A stretch of DNA of 64,000 bases, from assembly GCF_030123325.1 (NCBI RefSeq), contig NZ_CP126106.1, positions 5,112,001 through 5,176,000 of the forward strand, in the 5' to 3' direction. The translations under genes were made by a program, and so were the position numbers. Source of the stretch: Peribacillus simplex (GTDB lineage: Bacteria > Bacillota > Bacilli > Bacillales > DSM-1321). Of the stretch, positions 39,830-49,544 are shown in pieces. The notes below the pieces were generated by a model, which had not been told where the DNA came from, did no database searches, and saw only the letters and a list, made by a program, of their open reading frames with translations. Position 1 is the first letter of the stretch. Each line of letters begins with the position of its first letter.

Positions 39830-41311
39830 TTAAGGCAATACCGTTGCGCCCATCAAGTAGCGGTCCACTTCTCGCGCTACTTCACGGCCTTCATTGATTG
39901 CCCAAACGATGAGGCTTTGCCCTCTCCTTGCATCTCCGGCAGCGAAAACCCCTTCGACATTCGTTTTGTATTCGCCATAAACGGCATCAATTTTTTGGTT
40001 TACTGTTTCTACGCCAAATTGAGTTAATAGCGGCATTTCGGTTCCTTCAAATCCGATTGCGATGAAAACGAATTGTGCAGGCCATACTTTTTCAGTTCCT
40101 GGAACTTCCCTGAAAATGTACATTCCGTCTTCGCCTTTGACTTTTTCCATTGAGATTGTGTGCAGTTCTTTAACGTTGCCATTTTCATCGGCTACGATTT
40201 TTTTTGTTTGGATTGAATATTGACGCGGATCTGCACCGAATTTCGCTTCCGCTTCTTCATACGCATAATCAAGGGAAAATACATTCGGGTAGGCTGGCCA
40301 CATATTATCAGATGTACGGGCCGTCGGAAGGATTGGATGCTTCCCGAATTGCACGACGCTCTTACATTCCTGGCGAAGGGCAGTTGCGACACAGTCAGCT
40401 CCTGTATCCCCGCCGCCGATGACGATGACGTCCTTCCCCTTTGTGTCTATAAACTTGCCGTCTTCAAAATTGGAGTCCAACAGGCTTTTAGTCGAAGTCG
40501 TCAAGTAGTCCATTGCAAGGTGAATGCCTGATGCCTCGCGTCCTTCAATGACCAGGTCACGCTGCTTTTGGGCACCTGTGCAAAGGATGACTGCATCATA
40601 TTGATTTTGCAGTTCTTCGGCTGTTATATCTTTGCCTACTTCTGTATTGGTAATGAAATCGATGCCTTCCTGAGTCAATAATTTAATTCGGCGTGCAACG
40701 ACATCTTTTTCAAGTTTCATGTTCGGGATGCCGTATGTCAACAGCCCCCCTGCACGGTCTGAGCGCTCATAAACCGTGACCGAATGACCTGATTGATTCA
40801 ACTGGTCGGCACTCGCCAATCCAGCCGGTCCTGAACCGATGATGGCAATTTTCTTGCCGGTCCTGCTTTCAGGGATGCGAGGCGTGATCCAGCCATTTTC
40901 AAATCCTTTGTCGATGATGGTCCTTTCAATGTTCTTGATGGTAACGGCAGGATCGCTTATCGCTACCGTACAAGACCCTTCACAAGGGGCCGGGCAGACG
41001 CGCCCGGTGAATTCAGGGAAATTATTCGTTTTCGATAAACGGTCCAATGCTTCTTTCCATCTGCCGCGGTACACCAAATCATTCCACTCCGGGATCAGAT
41101 TATGAATCGGACAGCCTGTTGTCACCCGGTTCAACTCCATGCCCATATGGCAGAAAGGGGTGGCGCAGTCCATACACCGCGCTCCCTGTGTACTTAACTT
41201 TTCATCAGAGAAAGGAGCTGTATATTCTCTCCAGTCACTTAAACGAGTGAGAGGATTCCGGTCTTTTGGTTTTTCTCGAGGGTAATCCATAAATCCTGTT
41301 GCTTTTCCCAT
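39830..41311 (-). CDS. gltB: Glutamate synthase small subunit
   Basis: This 493-residue protein uses Bacillus naming (gltB is the small, beta subunit; gltD in enteric bacteria). N-terminal cysteines for iron-sulfur binding (RCMDCATPFCH and GCPIHNLIPEW, CPAPCEGSC) are followed by an FAD loop (IAIIGSGPAGLASA) and an NADPH loop (VIVIGGGDTGADC). It feeds electrons from NADPH to the large subunit. It lies 16 bases after gltA in the same operon and appears complete. Confidence 0.95.
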   Translation of the reverse strand: MGKATGFMDYPREKPKDRNPLTRLSDWREYTAPFSDEKLSTQGARCMDCATPFCHMGMELNRVTTGCPIHNLIPEWNDLVYRGRWKEALDRLSKTNNFPEFTGRVCPAPCEGSCTVAISDPAVTIKNIERTIIDKGFENGWITPRIPESRTGKKIAIIGSGPAGLASADQLNQSGHSVTVYERSDRAGGLLTYGIPNMKLEKDVVARRIKLLTQEGIDFITNTEVGKDITAEELQNQYDAVILCTGAQKQRDLVIEGREASGIHLAMDYLTTSTKSLLDSNFEDGKFIDTKGKDVIVIGGGDTGADCVATALRQECKSVVQFGKHPILPTARTSDNMWPAYPNVFSLDYAYEEAEAKFGADPRQYSIQTKKIVADENGNVKELHTISMEKVKGEDGMYIFREVPGTEKVWPAQFVFIAIGFEGTEMPLLTQFGVETVNQKIDAVYGEYKTNVEGVFAAGDARRGQSLIVWAINEGREVAREVDRYLMGATVLP

Positions 41312-41327
41312 CTTTCTCTCCCCTTCC

Positions 41328-44300
41328 TTACTGCATCACAGCTTGTTTAGTGATTTTTTTATCTTGAATGGCATTTGCTTGGAATGCACTCATGATCGCT
41401 TCGTCATCCGTTAGCCCTGCGCGCTTCTGCTCATTGATGCTTTTGATCATCCGTTTGTAATCTTTCGGAATGACTTTTACGAATTTCTTAGCGAAATCCG
41501 CCCAGTTCTCCAGTACATACGATGCTTTGGCACTTTCAGTATAATGAACGTGGCTGTAAAGCATTTCTTTTACCTCGTTTGCATCATCCATATCATCAAG
41601 CGTCTCGAATTCTATCATTTCACCATTGCATAATGCCTTGAATTCTTCTGCATCATCTGCAAGTACATAAGCGATGCCGCCTGACATGCCTGCCGCAAAG
41701 TTTTTGCCGACGTTGCCCAGAATGACCACGCGTCCGCCTGTCATATACTCACAGCCATGGTCTCCAATTCCTTCAACGACGACGTTGACTCCACTGTTCC
41801 GTACTGCAAATCGTTCTCCCGCACGGCCATTAATGTAGGCCTCGCCGCTTGTTCCACCGTATAGGGCGATATTCCCGGCAATTACATTGTCCCCAGCCTC
41901 AATCTGATTGCCAGCAGGTGCCGTGACAATGATCTTTCCGCCAGATAAGCCTTTCCCAACATAGTCATTGACATCACCTGTCAAATACATCGACATCCCT
42001 TTTGGAATGAACGCACCGAAGCTCTGGCCCGCCGATCCCGTAAAACGGAGTGTGATCGTATCTTCAGGCAACCCTTCTTCCCCATAGCGTTTGGATACTT
42101 CACTGCCGACAATCGTTCCGACCACACGGTTCACGTTTGTAATCGGGAAGCTTACATCCACCTGGGTTTGGTCATTCAAAGCAGGCTCCACAACCGGTAA
42201 AATCTCACGGATATCCAGGGATTCATCAATTTTATGATTTTGAGGAAGTTGATACGTACGTATCCCCTCCGGTTGGAAAAGAAGTGTCGTCAAGTCCAGA
42301 TGCTTCGCTTTCCAATGGTTTTGTGCCCGCTCGCTCACTTGTAAAACATCAGTGCGGCCGACCATTTCTTCCAGTGTTCTAAATCCAAGCTCAGCCATCG
42401 TTTCCCGCACTTCCTCAGCGATGAAGCGCATGAAATTCACGACATGATCCGGATCTCCTGTGAATTTGCTGCGAAGCTCAGGGTTTTGAGTAGCTACCCC
42501 GACTGGGCATGTATCCAAATGGCAAGCACGCATCATGACACAGCCAAGGACCACAAGCGGTGCTGTAGCAAAGCCGAATTCTTCCGCTCCAAGGATAGCT
42601 GCCATGACCACATCGCGTCCCGTCATTAACTTTCCATCCGTTTCAAGGACTACACGGCTGCGCAGGCCATTCAGCATCAATGTTTGGTGTGCTTCGGCAA
42701 GGCCCAGCTCCCAAGGAAGACCTGTATGTTTGATACTTGTTTTTGGTGATGCCCCCGTACCCCCATCATACCCGCTGATAACGATGACATCTGCGGCTCC
42801 TTTGGCCACACCGGCTGCAATCGTGCCTACGCCTGCTTTTGATACAAGCTTGACGCTGATCCTGGCATCACGGTTCGCATTTTTCAAATCATGGATCAGC
42901 TGTGCCAGATCTTCAATCGAATAGATATCATGATGCGGAGGCGGTGAAATCAGGCCGACACCTGGTGTGGAACCACGGACCTCTGCGACCCAAGGATATA
43001 CTTTGTTCCCTGGCAGTTGGCCGCCTTCACCCGGCTTTGCACCTTGCGCCATTTTGATTTGAAGTTCATCTGCATTAACAAGGTAATGGCTTTTCACTCC
43101 AAAACGACCTGATGCAATTTGTTTAATTCCGCTGCGGCGGTCATCGCCGTTTTCATCCAGTTGGTAACGGCTAGGATGCTCCCCGCCTTCACCGCTATTG
43201 CTTTTTCCGCCTAAACGGTTCATCGCAATCGCTAATGTTTCATGTGCTTCCTGACTCAATGAACCGAATGACATCGCGCCCGTTTTGAATCGGCTGACGA
43301 TGGATTCCACGGATTCCACTTCATCTATGGAAATGCTTTGGCGTTTTTGATCGAACGAGAATAAATTCCGTAAAAACCCGAGTCTCTCTTCATTCGCCAA
43401 GTTTGAATATTGCTTAAATAAATTATAGTCGCCTTTCCGGCAGGCCCATTGCAGTGTATGGATCGTTTTAGGATTGAAAGCATGATGTTCCCCTGTTTTT
43501 CTCCATTGAAAATCACTGCCGCTTTCAAGAGTTTGGTCAAGTGAATCGGCTGCAGCCTTCCTATGGCGAATCAACGCCTCATCTGCGATCGTTTCCAAAT
43601 CGATCCCACTAAGCTGCGATGCCGTACCGCTGAAATAGCGTTCGATCACTTCAGCACCGATTCCGACCGCTTCGAAAATTTGCGCGCCGCGATAACTTTG
43701 AATCGTTGAAATCCCCATTTTCGACATCACTTTTACGATGCCTTCTGTCAATGAGCGTACATATTTCCTTACCGTTTCTTCGTAGCCAATGGACAAACTG
43801 CCTTCCAATACCGCCTGCTTATATGTTTCATAAGCAAGATACGGGTAAATCGCATCCACTCCATACCCGATCAGGGACGCATAATGATGGACTTCCCTCG
43901 CTTCCCCCGATTCAACGATAATGCTCACTTTCGTACGGTTCCCATGACGGATCAGCTCTTGATGAAGGGCACTCGCAGCCAGCAGGGAAGGAATCGCAGC
44001 TTTTTCTTTGCTCATATCCTTGTCAGATAATATCAAAAGGCTGACACCATCAGCGATCGCTTGTTCCGCTTCACGGCAGATGCGATCGAGTTCACTCTCT
44101 AAATCTTCTGAAAATAAAGTGTGAATGACTTTGCTCCTGAATTCAGGATAGGCATTTTCTTTCAACTGCTGCATTTGACCTGGCGTCAATACAGGTGAAT
44201 CCAATTGAATGCGGCGGCTGTTCGTTTCATCCGGTTTCAGCAAATCTCCTTCCGCACCCAGAAATGTCATCGTTGACGTGACGATCTGTTCACGAAGCGA

Positions 44301-45878
44301 ATCGATTGGCGGGTTGGTTACCTGTGCAAAGGATTGCTTGAAATAATTAAATAGCGATTGCGGGCGATCTGATAAGACCGCTAATGGAATGTCATTCCCC
44401 ATGCTGCCAAGTGGATCTTTGCCTTCGTTAATGACTGGCAGTAAATATTTTTGGACATCTTCATACGTATATCCGAACGCTTTTTGCCTGAATAATAAAT
44501 CACTCAATGGCTCCCCTTCGAGCACAAGTTCTTCGTCACGTAATTGAACAAGCTGTTCGTCCAGCCATTGCTGGTATGGTTTTTCCTGAGCCATTTCCGA
44601 CTTGATCTCTTCATCGGAAACAATACGGCCTGCCTCTAAATCTATTAAAAGCATTCTTCCTGGGCTTAAACGATCTTTATATAATACATTCTCCGGCTCC
44701 ACATCGATCACGCCGACTTCAGATGAGAAAATGATGTAATCATCTTTTGTCACATAATACCTTGCCGGCCTTAAACCATTTCGATCAAGGATGGCACCGA
44801 TTTGCTTGCCATTCGTAAAGGATATGGCCGTCGGACCATCCCATGGCTCCATGAGCATGCTATGATATTCGTAAAATGCCTTCTTTTCCTTCGTCATATG
44901 CGGATTCTCCGTCCACGGTTCAGGAATGAGCATCATCGCCGCATGTGCCGGTTTACGCCCGGCAAGCACGAAGAATTCAAGTGCATTATCAAGAATCGAG
45001 GAATCACTGCCGTCTATATCCAGAATAGGCAGGACCTTTTGCAGGTCATCCCCGAATGCTTCCGATACAAACTGCTGTTCACGCGCTTTCATCCAATTCA
45101 CATTGCCTCTAAGCGTATTGATTTCGCCATTATGGATCAGGTAACGGTTTGGATGTGCCCGTTCCCAACTAGGAAAAGTATTCGTGCTGAAGCGGGAATG
45201 CACTAAAGCGAAAGCCGAAACGAAAGACTCCTGTTGAAGGTCAAGATAAAAAGCATCCACCTGCTCTGGCGTCAATAATCCTTTGTATACGATCGTAGCA
45301 CTTGAAAGGCTGGCAAAATAAAAACGATTGCCGCGTTCACGAGCCCAGTTTTCAGCTTGTTTTCTGATAATGAACAATTTACGCTCAAAAGCTAAATCAT
45401 CGTTCATCCCTTCGCTTGCCCCGATGAATACTTGGCGGATCATCGGACATGTCTCCTTGCCGACCTCCCCGATCTTCGCTGCATCAACAGGAACCGTTCT
45501 CCAGCCTAATAACGTTTGGCCTTCTTGTTCGATAAATGCATTCAAACGGGTCTCGATTTCATTACGTTCATCATCATTGTTAGAGAAAAAGAGCATGCCT
45601 ACACCATAGCGTCCTTTTGCCGGCAAGTTCATTTCCGGGCATGCCAGCCTGAAATATTCATCAGGAATCTGTACCATTAATCCTGCGCCATCTCCTGTAA
45701 GGGGATCGCTGCCTTGTCCGCCGCGATGATCTAATTGGCACAGCATATTCAGTCCTTGTTTGACGATGTCATGTGTAGCAAGCCCTTTTAAATGAGCGTA
45801 TAAACCGATCCCACATGCATCATGTTCAAATTCAGGATGGTAGAGCCCTTGTGCTTTTGGTATTTGATTGTATGTCAT
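41328..45878 (-). CDS. gltA: Glutamate synthase large subunit
   Basis: From ATG 45878 (GGGGGCG site) it is 1516 residues, close to B. subtilis GltA (1520). An extra five residues from an in-frame ATG at 45893 are unlikely. A short propeptide precedes the amidotransferase cysteine in EHDACGIG (residue 22). A central domain and the FMN and 3Fe-4S region follow (GYDGGTGASP, CHLDTCPVGVATQNP). The C-terminal GXGXG repeats (GGTSGEAYINGRAGERFAVRNSG) complete the enzyme. It makes two glutamates from glutamine and 2-oxoglutarate. Expression depends on GltC, encoded divergently. Confidence 0.96.
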   Translation of the reverse strand: MTYNQIPKAQGLYHPEFEHDACGIGLYAHLKGLATHDIVKQGLNMLCQLDHRGGQGSDPLTGDGAGLMVQIPDEYFRLACPEMNLPAKGRYGVGMLFFSNNDDERNEIETRLNAFIEQEGQTLLGWRTVPVDAAKIGEVGKETCPMIRQVFIGASEGMNDDLAFERKLFIIRKQAENWARERGNRFYFASLSSATIVYKGLLTPEQVDAFYLDLQQESFVSAFALVHSRFSTNTFPSWERAHPNRYLIHNGEINTLRGNVNWMKAREQQFVSEAFGDDLQKVLPILDIDGSDSSILDNALEFFVLAGRKPAHAAMMLIPEPWTENPHMTKEKKAFYEYHSMLMEPWDGPTAISFTNGKQIGAILDRNGLRPARYYVTKDDYIIFSSEVGVIDVEPENVLYKDRLSPGRMLLIDLEAGRIVSDEEIKSEMAQEKPYQQWLDEQLVQLRDEELVLEGEPLSDLLFRQKAFGYTYEDVQKYLLPVINEGKDPLGSMGNDIPLAVLSDRPQSLFNYFKQSFAQVTNPPIDSLREQIVTSTMTFLGAEGDLLKPDETNSRRIQLDSPVLTPGQMQQLKENAYPEFRSKVIHTLFSEDLESELDRICREAEQAIADGVSLLILSDKDMSKEKAAIPSLLAASALHQELIRHGNRTKVSIIVESGEAREVHHYASLIGYGVDAIYPYLAYETYKQAVLEGSLSIGYEETVRKYVRSLTEGIVKVMSKMGISTIQSYRGAQIFEAVGIGAEVIERYFSGTASQLSGIDLETIADEALIRHRKAAADSLDQTLESGSDFQWRKTGEHHAFNPKTIHTLQWACRKGDYNLFKQYSNLANEERLGFLRNLFSFDQKRQSISIDEVESVESIVSRFKTGAMSFGSLSQEAHETLAIAMNRLGGKSNSGEGGEHPSRYQLDENGDDRRSGIKQIASGRFGVKSHYLVNADELQIKMAQGAKPGEGGQLPGNKVYPWVAEVRGSTPGVGLISPPPHHDIYSIEDLAQLIHDLKNANRDARISVKLVSKAGVGTIAAGVAKGAADVIVISGYDGGTGASPKTSIKHTGLPWELGLAEAHQTLMLNGLRSRVVLETDGKLMTGRDVVMAAILGAEEFGFATAPLVVLGCVMMRACHLDTCPVGVATQNPELRSKFTGDPDHVVNFMRFIAEEVRETMAELGFRTLEEMVGRTDVLQVSERAQNHWKAKHLDLTTLLFQPEGIRTYQLPQNHKIDESLDIREILPVVEPALNDQTQVDVSFPITNVNRVVGTIVGSEVSKRYGEEGLPEDTITLRFTGSAGQSFGAFIPKGMSMYLTGDVNDYVGKGLSGGKIIVTAPAGNQIEAGDNVIAGNIALYGGTSGEAYINGRAGERFAVRNSGVNVVVEGIGDHGCEYMTGGRVVILGNVGKNFAAGMSGGIAYVLADDAEEFKALCNGEMIEFETLDDMDDANEVKEMLYSHVHYTESAKASYVLENWADFAKKFVKVIPKDYKRMIKSINEQKRAGLTDDEAIMSAFQANAIQDKKITKQAVMQ

Positions 45879-45975
45879 ATTAATCGCCCCCATCGTATTC
45901 TTACACCGTTATGTCACTTACATTTATTCTAGGTTTTCAAATCGATATAAACAATATATAATTCTAGTAGAATCT

Positions 45976-45990
45976 ATCTCACTTTGAGAT
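45976..45990. promoter_or_regulatory. GltC-type dyad operator
   Basis: ATCTC-ACTTT-GAGAT is a perfect 5+5 dyad between gltA and gltC, about 22 bases upstream of the gltC start. It has the form of the GltC box I known in B. subtilis, where GltC activates gltAB and represses its own gene. Confidence 0.75.
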
Positions 45991-46011
45991 GAATGACAGG
46001 AGGATGAATAA

Positions 46012-46914
46012 ATGGAACTACGACAATTACGTTATTTTGTTGAGGTCGCCGAGAGGGAACACGTCTCTGAAGCCGCAGAGCACCTGCATATTGCACAATC
46101 AGCAATCAGCCGGCAAATCTCCAGACTGGAAGATGAGCTTGGCGTTCTTTTATTCGAGAAAATCGGCCGTAATATCCAGTTAACCCCAATTGGTAAAATT
46201 TTCTTGATTCATGCAAAGACGGCGATACAGGCGATAGAATATGCCAAATATCAAATTGAGGAGTTTTTGGACCCTGAACACGGAAGCATTAAAATCGGGT
46301 TCCCGACCAGCCTTTCCACCCATTTACTGCCTACCGTCATTTCCGCTTTTAAAGATGAGCAGCCGAATATTGGCTTCCACTTAAGACAGGGATCTTATTC
46401 CTCTTTAAAGGAAGCTGTCAAAAATCGCGAAATCGGATTAGCCTTCCTTGGACCGATCCCGACAAACGATCCAGATATCGAAGGTCATATCCTGTTCACG
46501 GAAAACATTTCCGCTTTACTGCCGATAACGCACCCATTGGCCGAAAGGAAAAGTCTGCGTCTAAGTGACTTGCGAAATGATCCCTTCGTCTTGTTTCCAA
46601 AAGGATACATCTTTCACACTATCGCTCTCGAAGCATGCAAAGCAGCCGGTTTCGCACCGAACATCGCCTCGGAAGGTGAAGACATGGATTCCATAAAAGG
46701 GCTCGTATCTGCCGGAATCGGAGTCAGTCTGCTCCCTGACAGTACCTTTTATGAAGTCATTCCAAGACTGACTGTCAAAATTCCGATCGATACACCCGAA
46801 GTCAAACGGACTGTCGGCATCATCACTCCCAAAAACAGGGACTTGGCACCATCAGAAAAACTTTTTTACCAATTTGCCAAAAAGTTCTTCTCTGTTCTCG
46901 AGCAATATCAATAA
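46012..46914 (+). CDS. gltC: LysR-type regulator of glutamate synthase
   Basis: This 300-residue protein has the N-terminal winged helix (MELRQLRYFVEVAEREHVSEAAEHLHIAQSAISRQISRLEDELG) of GltC and a C-terminal effector domain. GltC senses 2-oxoglutarate and glutamate and controls the divergent gltAB. A GACAGGAGGATG site precedes the ATG. The position and the dyad operator upstream make the assignment firm. Confidence 0.94.
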   Translation: MELRQLRYFVEVAEREHVSEAAEHLHIAQSAISRQISRLEDELGVLLFEKIGRNIQLTPIGKIFLIHAKTAIQAIEYAKYQIEEFLDPEHGSIKIGFPTSLSTHLLPTVISAFKDEQPNIGFHLRQGSYSSLKEAVKNREIGLAFLGPIPTNDPDIEGHILFTENISALLPITHPLAERKSLRLSDLRNDPFVLFPKGYIFHTIALEACKAAGFAPNIASEGEDMDSIKGLVSAGIGVSLLPDSTFYEVIPRLTVKIPIDTPEVKRTVGIITPKNRDLAPSEKLFYQFAKKFFSVLEQYQ

Positions 46915-47053
46915 AACATGGCGATCGTTCTAACCTGTGAATGTGAAGGAAGATGGGACAACCTACCTTTTCCATAAACAAGTTACTAGACAACTTACCT
47001 ATAGCCCACCTTTCGAATAATTTATCAAGATTATTCGTTCAGGAGGAATTTAC

Positions 47054-47548
47054 ATGAAACCCACCCATTCACATCTTGCTTGGCATGAAACACTCGAGCT
47101 TCATGAATTGGTCGCCGCCCAGTCCAATGCCCTTATGAAATTTAAAAAAGCTTATCCCAAAATAAAAGATCCCATTTTAAAAACGATATATAGGCAAACG
47201 ATCGATTCCCTTACCCAAAACATCATGGAGCTGCTGCAATTTTATCCATTGACGCCTAAGACGGGCCGGGATGACGATGTATCAAGGGATGACGCATCGG
47301 CCGCTGCTGCCGGGGAATTGCTGGGCTTTGCCAAATCATCCATCAAAAGTTATGCAGGTGCCATTACTGAAACAGCCACCCCTTCCCTTCGAAAAGTATT
47401 TAGGAAACATTTAAATGGAGCCATCGATACCCATGCCAAGATATTCCACTACCTTTATGAACGAAACCTCTATCCTGCTTACGACTTGAACCAATTGCTT
47501 CAAAATGACGTCGATGTTGCCAATAAGGCTCTTTCCCAACCATTCTAA
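47054..47548 (+). CDS. CotF-type spore coat protein
   Basis: This 164-residue protein (B. subtilis CotF is 160) has an AGGAGGAA site. The Coat_F helical pattern is seen: LAWHETLELHELVAAQSNALMKFKKAYPKI in the first half and KVFRKHLNGAIDTHAKIFHYLYERNLYPAYDLNQLL in the second. It probably belongs to the spore coat or to the wider CotF/YhcQ group; which paralogue is unclear. A SigK-type promoter would be expected but I do not see a clear one. The terminator AAGGCAAGC / GCTTGCCTT follows at 47559-47585. Confidence 0.8.
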   Translation: MKPTHSHLAWHETLELHELVAAQSNALMKFKKAYPKIKDPILKTIYRQTIDSLTQNIMELLQFYPLTPKTGRDDDVSRDDASAAAAGELLGFAKSSIKSYAGAITETATPSLRKVFRKHLNGAIDTHAKIFHYLYERNLYPAYDLNQLLQNDVDVANKALSQPF

Positions 47549-47558
47549 ATGCAAAAAA

Positions 47559-47588
47559 AAGGCAAGCATAACGATTGCTTGCCTTTTT
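47559..47588 (+). terminator. Terminator of the cotF-like gene
   Basis: AAGGCAAGC / GCTTGCCTT stem with a T tract. Confidence 0.88.
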
Positions 47589-47678
47589 GCCGCGTTCCGA
47601 TTCCGTTTTTCATTATAATGTTATAATATATAAGAATTGGTTTTAATTAGGCAAATAGTATTCAAGAGGTGAAAAATC

Positions 47679-48278
47679 ATGAAAAAGATCCTTTTTACCA
47701 TCATCCTATCCCTGATCTCATTTTCGTTAGCCGCCTGTAAGGCTGATGAGCCAAAGTCCGGGAATAACCTTTCAATTCCTGAGTTGACAGCAAGGGAAAA
47801 ATCCATCCTGGAGAATACAAGTGAACATTCCTTTCTTATCGATTTCCATGTTGATGATACATACAAGGAGATGTCCATCTGGATCGAAAAATATGAATTT
47901 GGCAAACTTGTCGAACCTGAAATGGGGCGCATGACAACTGCCATCAAAGATGATGGGACGATCATCTTTACGACCTCCAAAACGGTTGATGGCCAAAATC
48001 CATCGATGTTCCACATCAGCATTCAAAACGACAATGGTACGGATACAGCTACTTATCCTGAAACCATTGATGAAATGGAGTCCAGCGTATGGGGCAGTGC
48101 TGGCAAACTCAAAATAAACAGCACAAACAAGCTTGCATTGGCGAGTATATGCTATTCAAGCGGAAACGAAGGCATACGTTCACTTTCCACTGATTTTTAT
48201 GGTGATAGTGATAGCCATATGGACGAGTTGAAGAAATACGATGTTGTCTACCTCCTAAGAAGTGAATTCACTAAATGA
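47679..48278 (+). CDS. Predicted lipoprotein of unknown function
   Basis: This 199-residue protein has an AGAGGTG site. A lipoprotein signal (ILSLISFSLAACKADE) puts the lipidated cysteine near residue 20. The mature part is soluble, with mixed strands and no recognised motif or metal site. It has no operon partner; a long hairpin with T residues follows. Exported, membrane-attached, function unknown. Confidence 0.75.
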   Translation: MKKILFTIILSLISFSLAACKADEPKSGNNLSIPELTAREKSILENTSEHSFLIDFHVDDTYKEMSIWIEKYEFGKLVEPEMGRMTTAIKDDGTIIFTTSKTVDGQNPSMFHISIQNDNGTDTATYPETIDEMESSVWGSAGKLKINSTNKLALASICYSSGNEGIRSLSTDFYGDSDSHMDELKKYDVVYLLRSEFTK

Positions 48279-48286
48279 GCTGACAA

Positions 48287-48330
48287 ATGCAGGGGCAAGT
48301 TGATTCGAACATTCCCCTGCATAGTTTTCC
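48287..48330 (+). terminator. Terminator of the lipoprotein gene
   Basis: ATGCAGGGG / CCCCTGCAT, nine pairs, with a large loop, then AGTTTTCC. Confidence 0.6.
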
Positions 48331-48738
48331 ATTCTATCTTATTACCGCATCAAGACCTCCACCTTCAGTCATCTTCCTAGCCTTACATTAATCCCAATTA
48401 GCTGACCGACGAATTAAGTACATATATCCTGCATCAAGCTAAAGAAAAACTCATGCTTTAAGAGCAATTCAAGATCAAAGTGGTGGAATTGGCGGATCAA
48501 AAAGCAAATGAGAGTCCGCCAAGAGCTGACTCCCATAAATTCACAACCTCTTATTATGCTCATTATTTAAAGCTTTCACTTCTAAATTAATACCAGCTAC
48601 TTTATCTTTGATACATTAGTTAAAAACGGTCATTTGATGTTTGTCACAATTAATTCAACATCCATAATAAGGGGGTTGAAGGAAGAGGCATTTGGGTGTA
48701 ATCTTTAAAAATAATAAAACGGAAAGAAGATTATTAAT
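48331..48738. other. Gene-poor interval
   Basis: No start with a ribosome site, hairpin of note or repeat is evident here. It may hold worn remains of genes. Confidence 0.5.
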
Positions 48739-48858
48739 TTGAAGAAAATCATCCTCCTCTTTGCAGCAGTAGTCATCGCGAGCTCTCTCGGACATCAAAT
48801 AACCGGCGGATATATGGACCCTCGAAAATCACGCCTTAGGTATATACATTTAAAATAA
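48739..48858 (+). CDS. Possible 39-residue exported or membrane peptide
   Basis: TTG start after GGAAAGAAGA (spacing long and weak). The sequence opens KKIILLFAAVVIASSLG, a lysine-led hydrophobic segment like a signal peptide or single helix, then ITGGYMDPRKSRLRYIHLK. It may be a real small membrane peptide or the start of a lost exported protein. Evidence is only the reading frame and its composition. Confidence 0.35.
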   Translation: MKKIILLFAAVVIASSLGHQITGGYMDPRKSRLRYIHLK

Positions 48859-49026
48859 GGGATCAGCTTTTTGTGCTTGATTCCTTATCATTACGGAAAT
48901 CAATAAATATTAATCCCCTTAAATTAGTCACTTTCTTGATTATTTCCCGCCAATGCCAAATCACCACCTTTGATATATACCATTTTTTTCCACTTCTAAT
49001 ACTATCTCGATTGGTTTTTTCACATC

Positions 49027-49440
49027 TTATTGAATGGTTTGCAAACTTTCGGTTTCCATTTTATCCTTTATATCGATAAAAACCCGAGTCCTATCGGATG
49101 TATTTGATAGTACATAATTCCCCTCTTGTATTTCTGTATCGACCTTATAATAACCGGAATCTTTAAGGATGATTTTTTGACCCATTTTCGCTGCTTTTTC
49201 AAATTTAGATGGTCTAGATTCACATATGAAAAAGCACCGCATGCAAAACATCATTTTTATGCATTTCATCCCCCAAAACTCTTATCAAGGGCTTTAATAT
49301 CATAATAGCCTTGATCGACATCTCTACCGACAGTGATATTTTGTGATTCGCCTCAACTATTGAACAGATTAATAGAACGGCGAGTACGTGAAGTTTCAGA
49401 GTATAACGCGAAACTCCAGATCTGAAATCATGCAGTGACA
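49027..49440 (-). pseudogene. Frameshifted remnant of an exported repeat protein
   Basis: Three frames on the minus strand give consecutive fragments. First comes a hydrophobic leader (LHVLAVLLICSIVEANH), then NITVGRDVDQGYYDIKAL, and finally ILKDSGYYKVDTEIQEGNYVLSN with VFIDIKD. The last two resemble each other (V-x-x-D-I/V-x-x-G-Y/N-Y), as in proteins built of short tandem beta modules (GxYxVGxDIxxGxYxL). No single frame joins them, so the gene appears disrupted by at least two frameshifts. I do not know the intact parent. Confidence 0.5.
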
Positions 49441-49450
49441 AAGCTTGGCA

Positions 49451-49480
49451 AAAACACCGCTCATCATCGAGCGATGTTTT
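49451..49480. terminator. Isolated hairpin
   Basis: AAAACA-CGCTC / GAGCG-TGTTTT with a six-base loop. A terminator-like stem between the protease gene and the remnant. Confidence 0.5.
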
Positions 49481-49501
49481 CATTCGTTTTTCCACAAAAA
49501 A

Positions 49502-49532
49502 AAGCCGTTTAACCTGTAAGTTAAACGGCCTT
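49502..49532 (-). terminator. Terminator of the S8 protease gene
   Basis: AAGGCCGTTTAAC / GTTAAACGGCTT, with an A/T-rich flank that reads as T on the minus strand. Confidence 0.88.
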
Positions 49533-49544
49533 CACCTCTTATTG

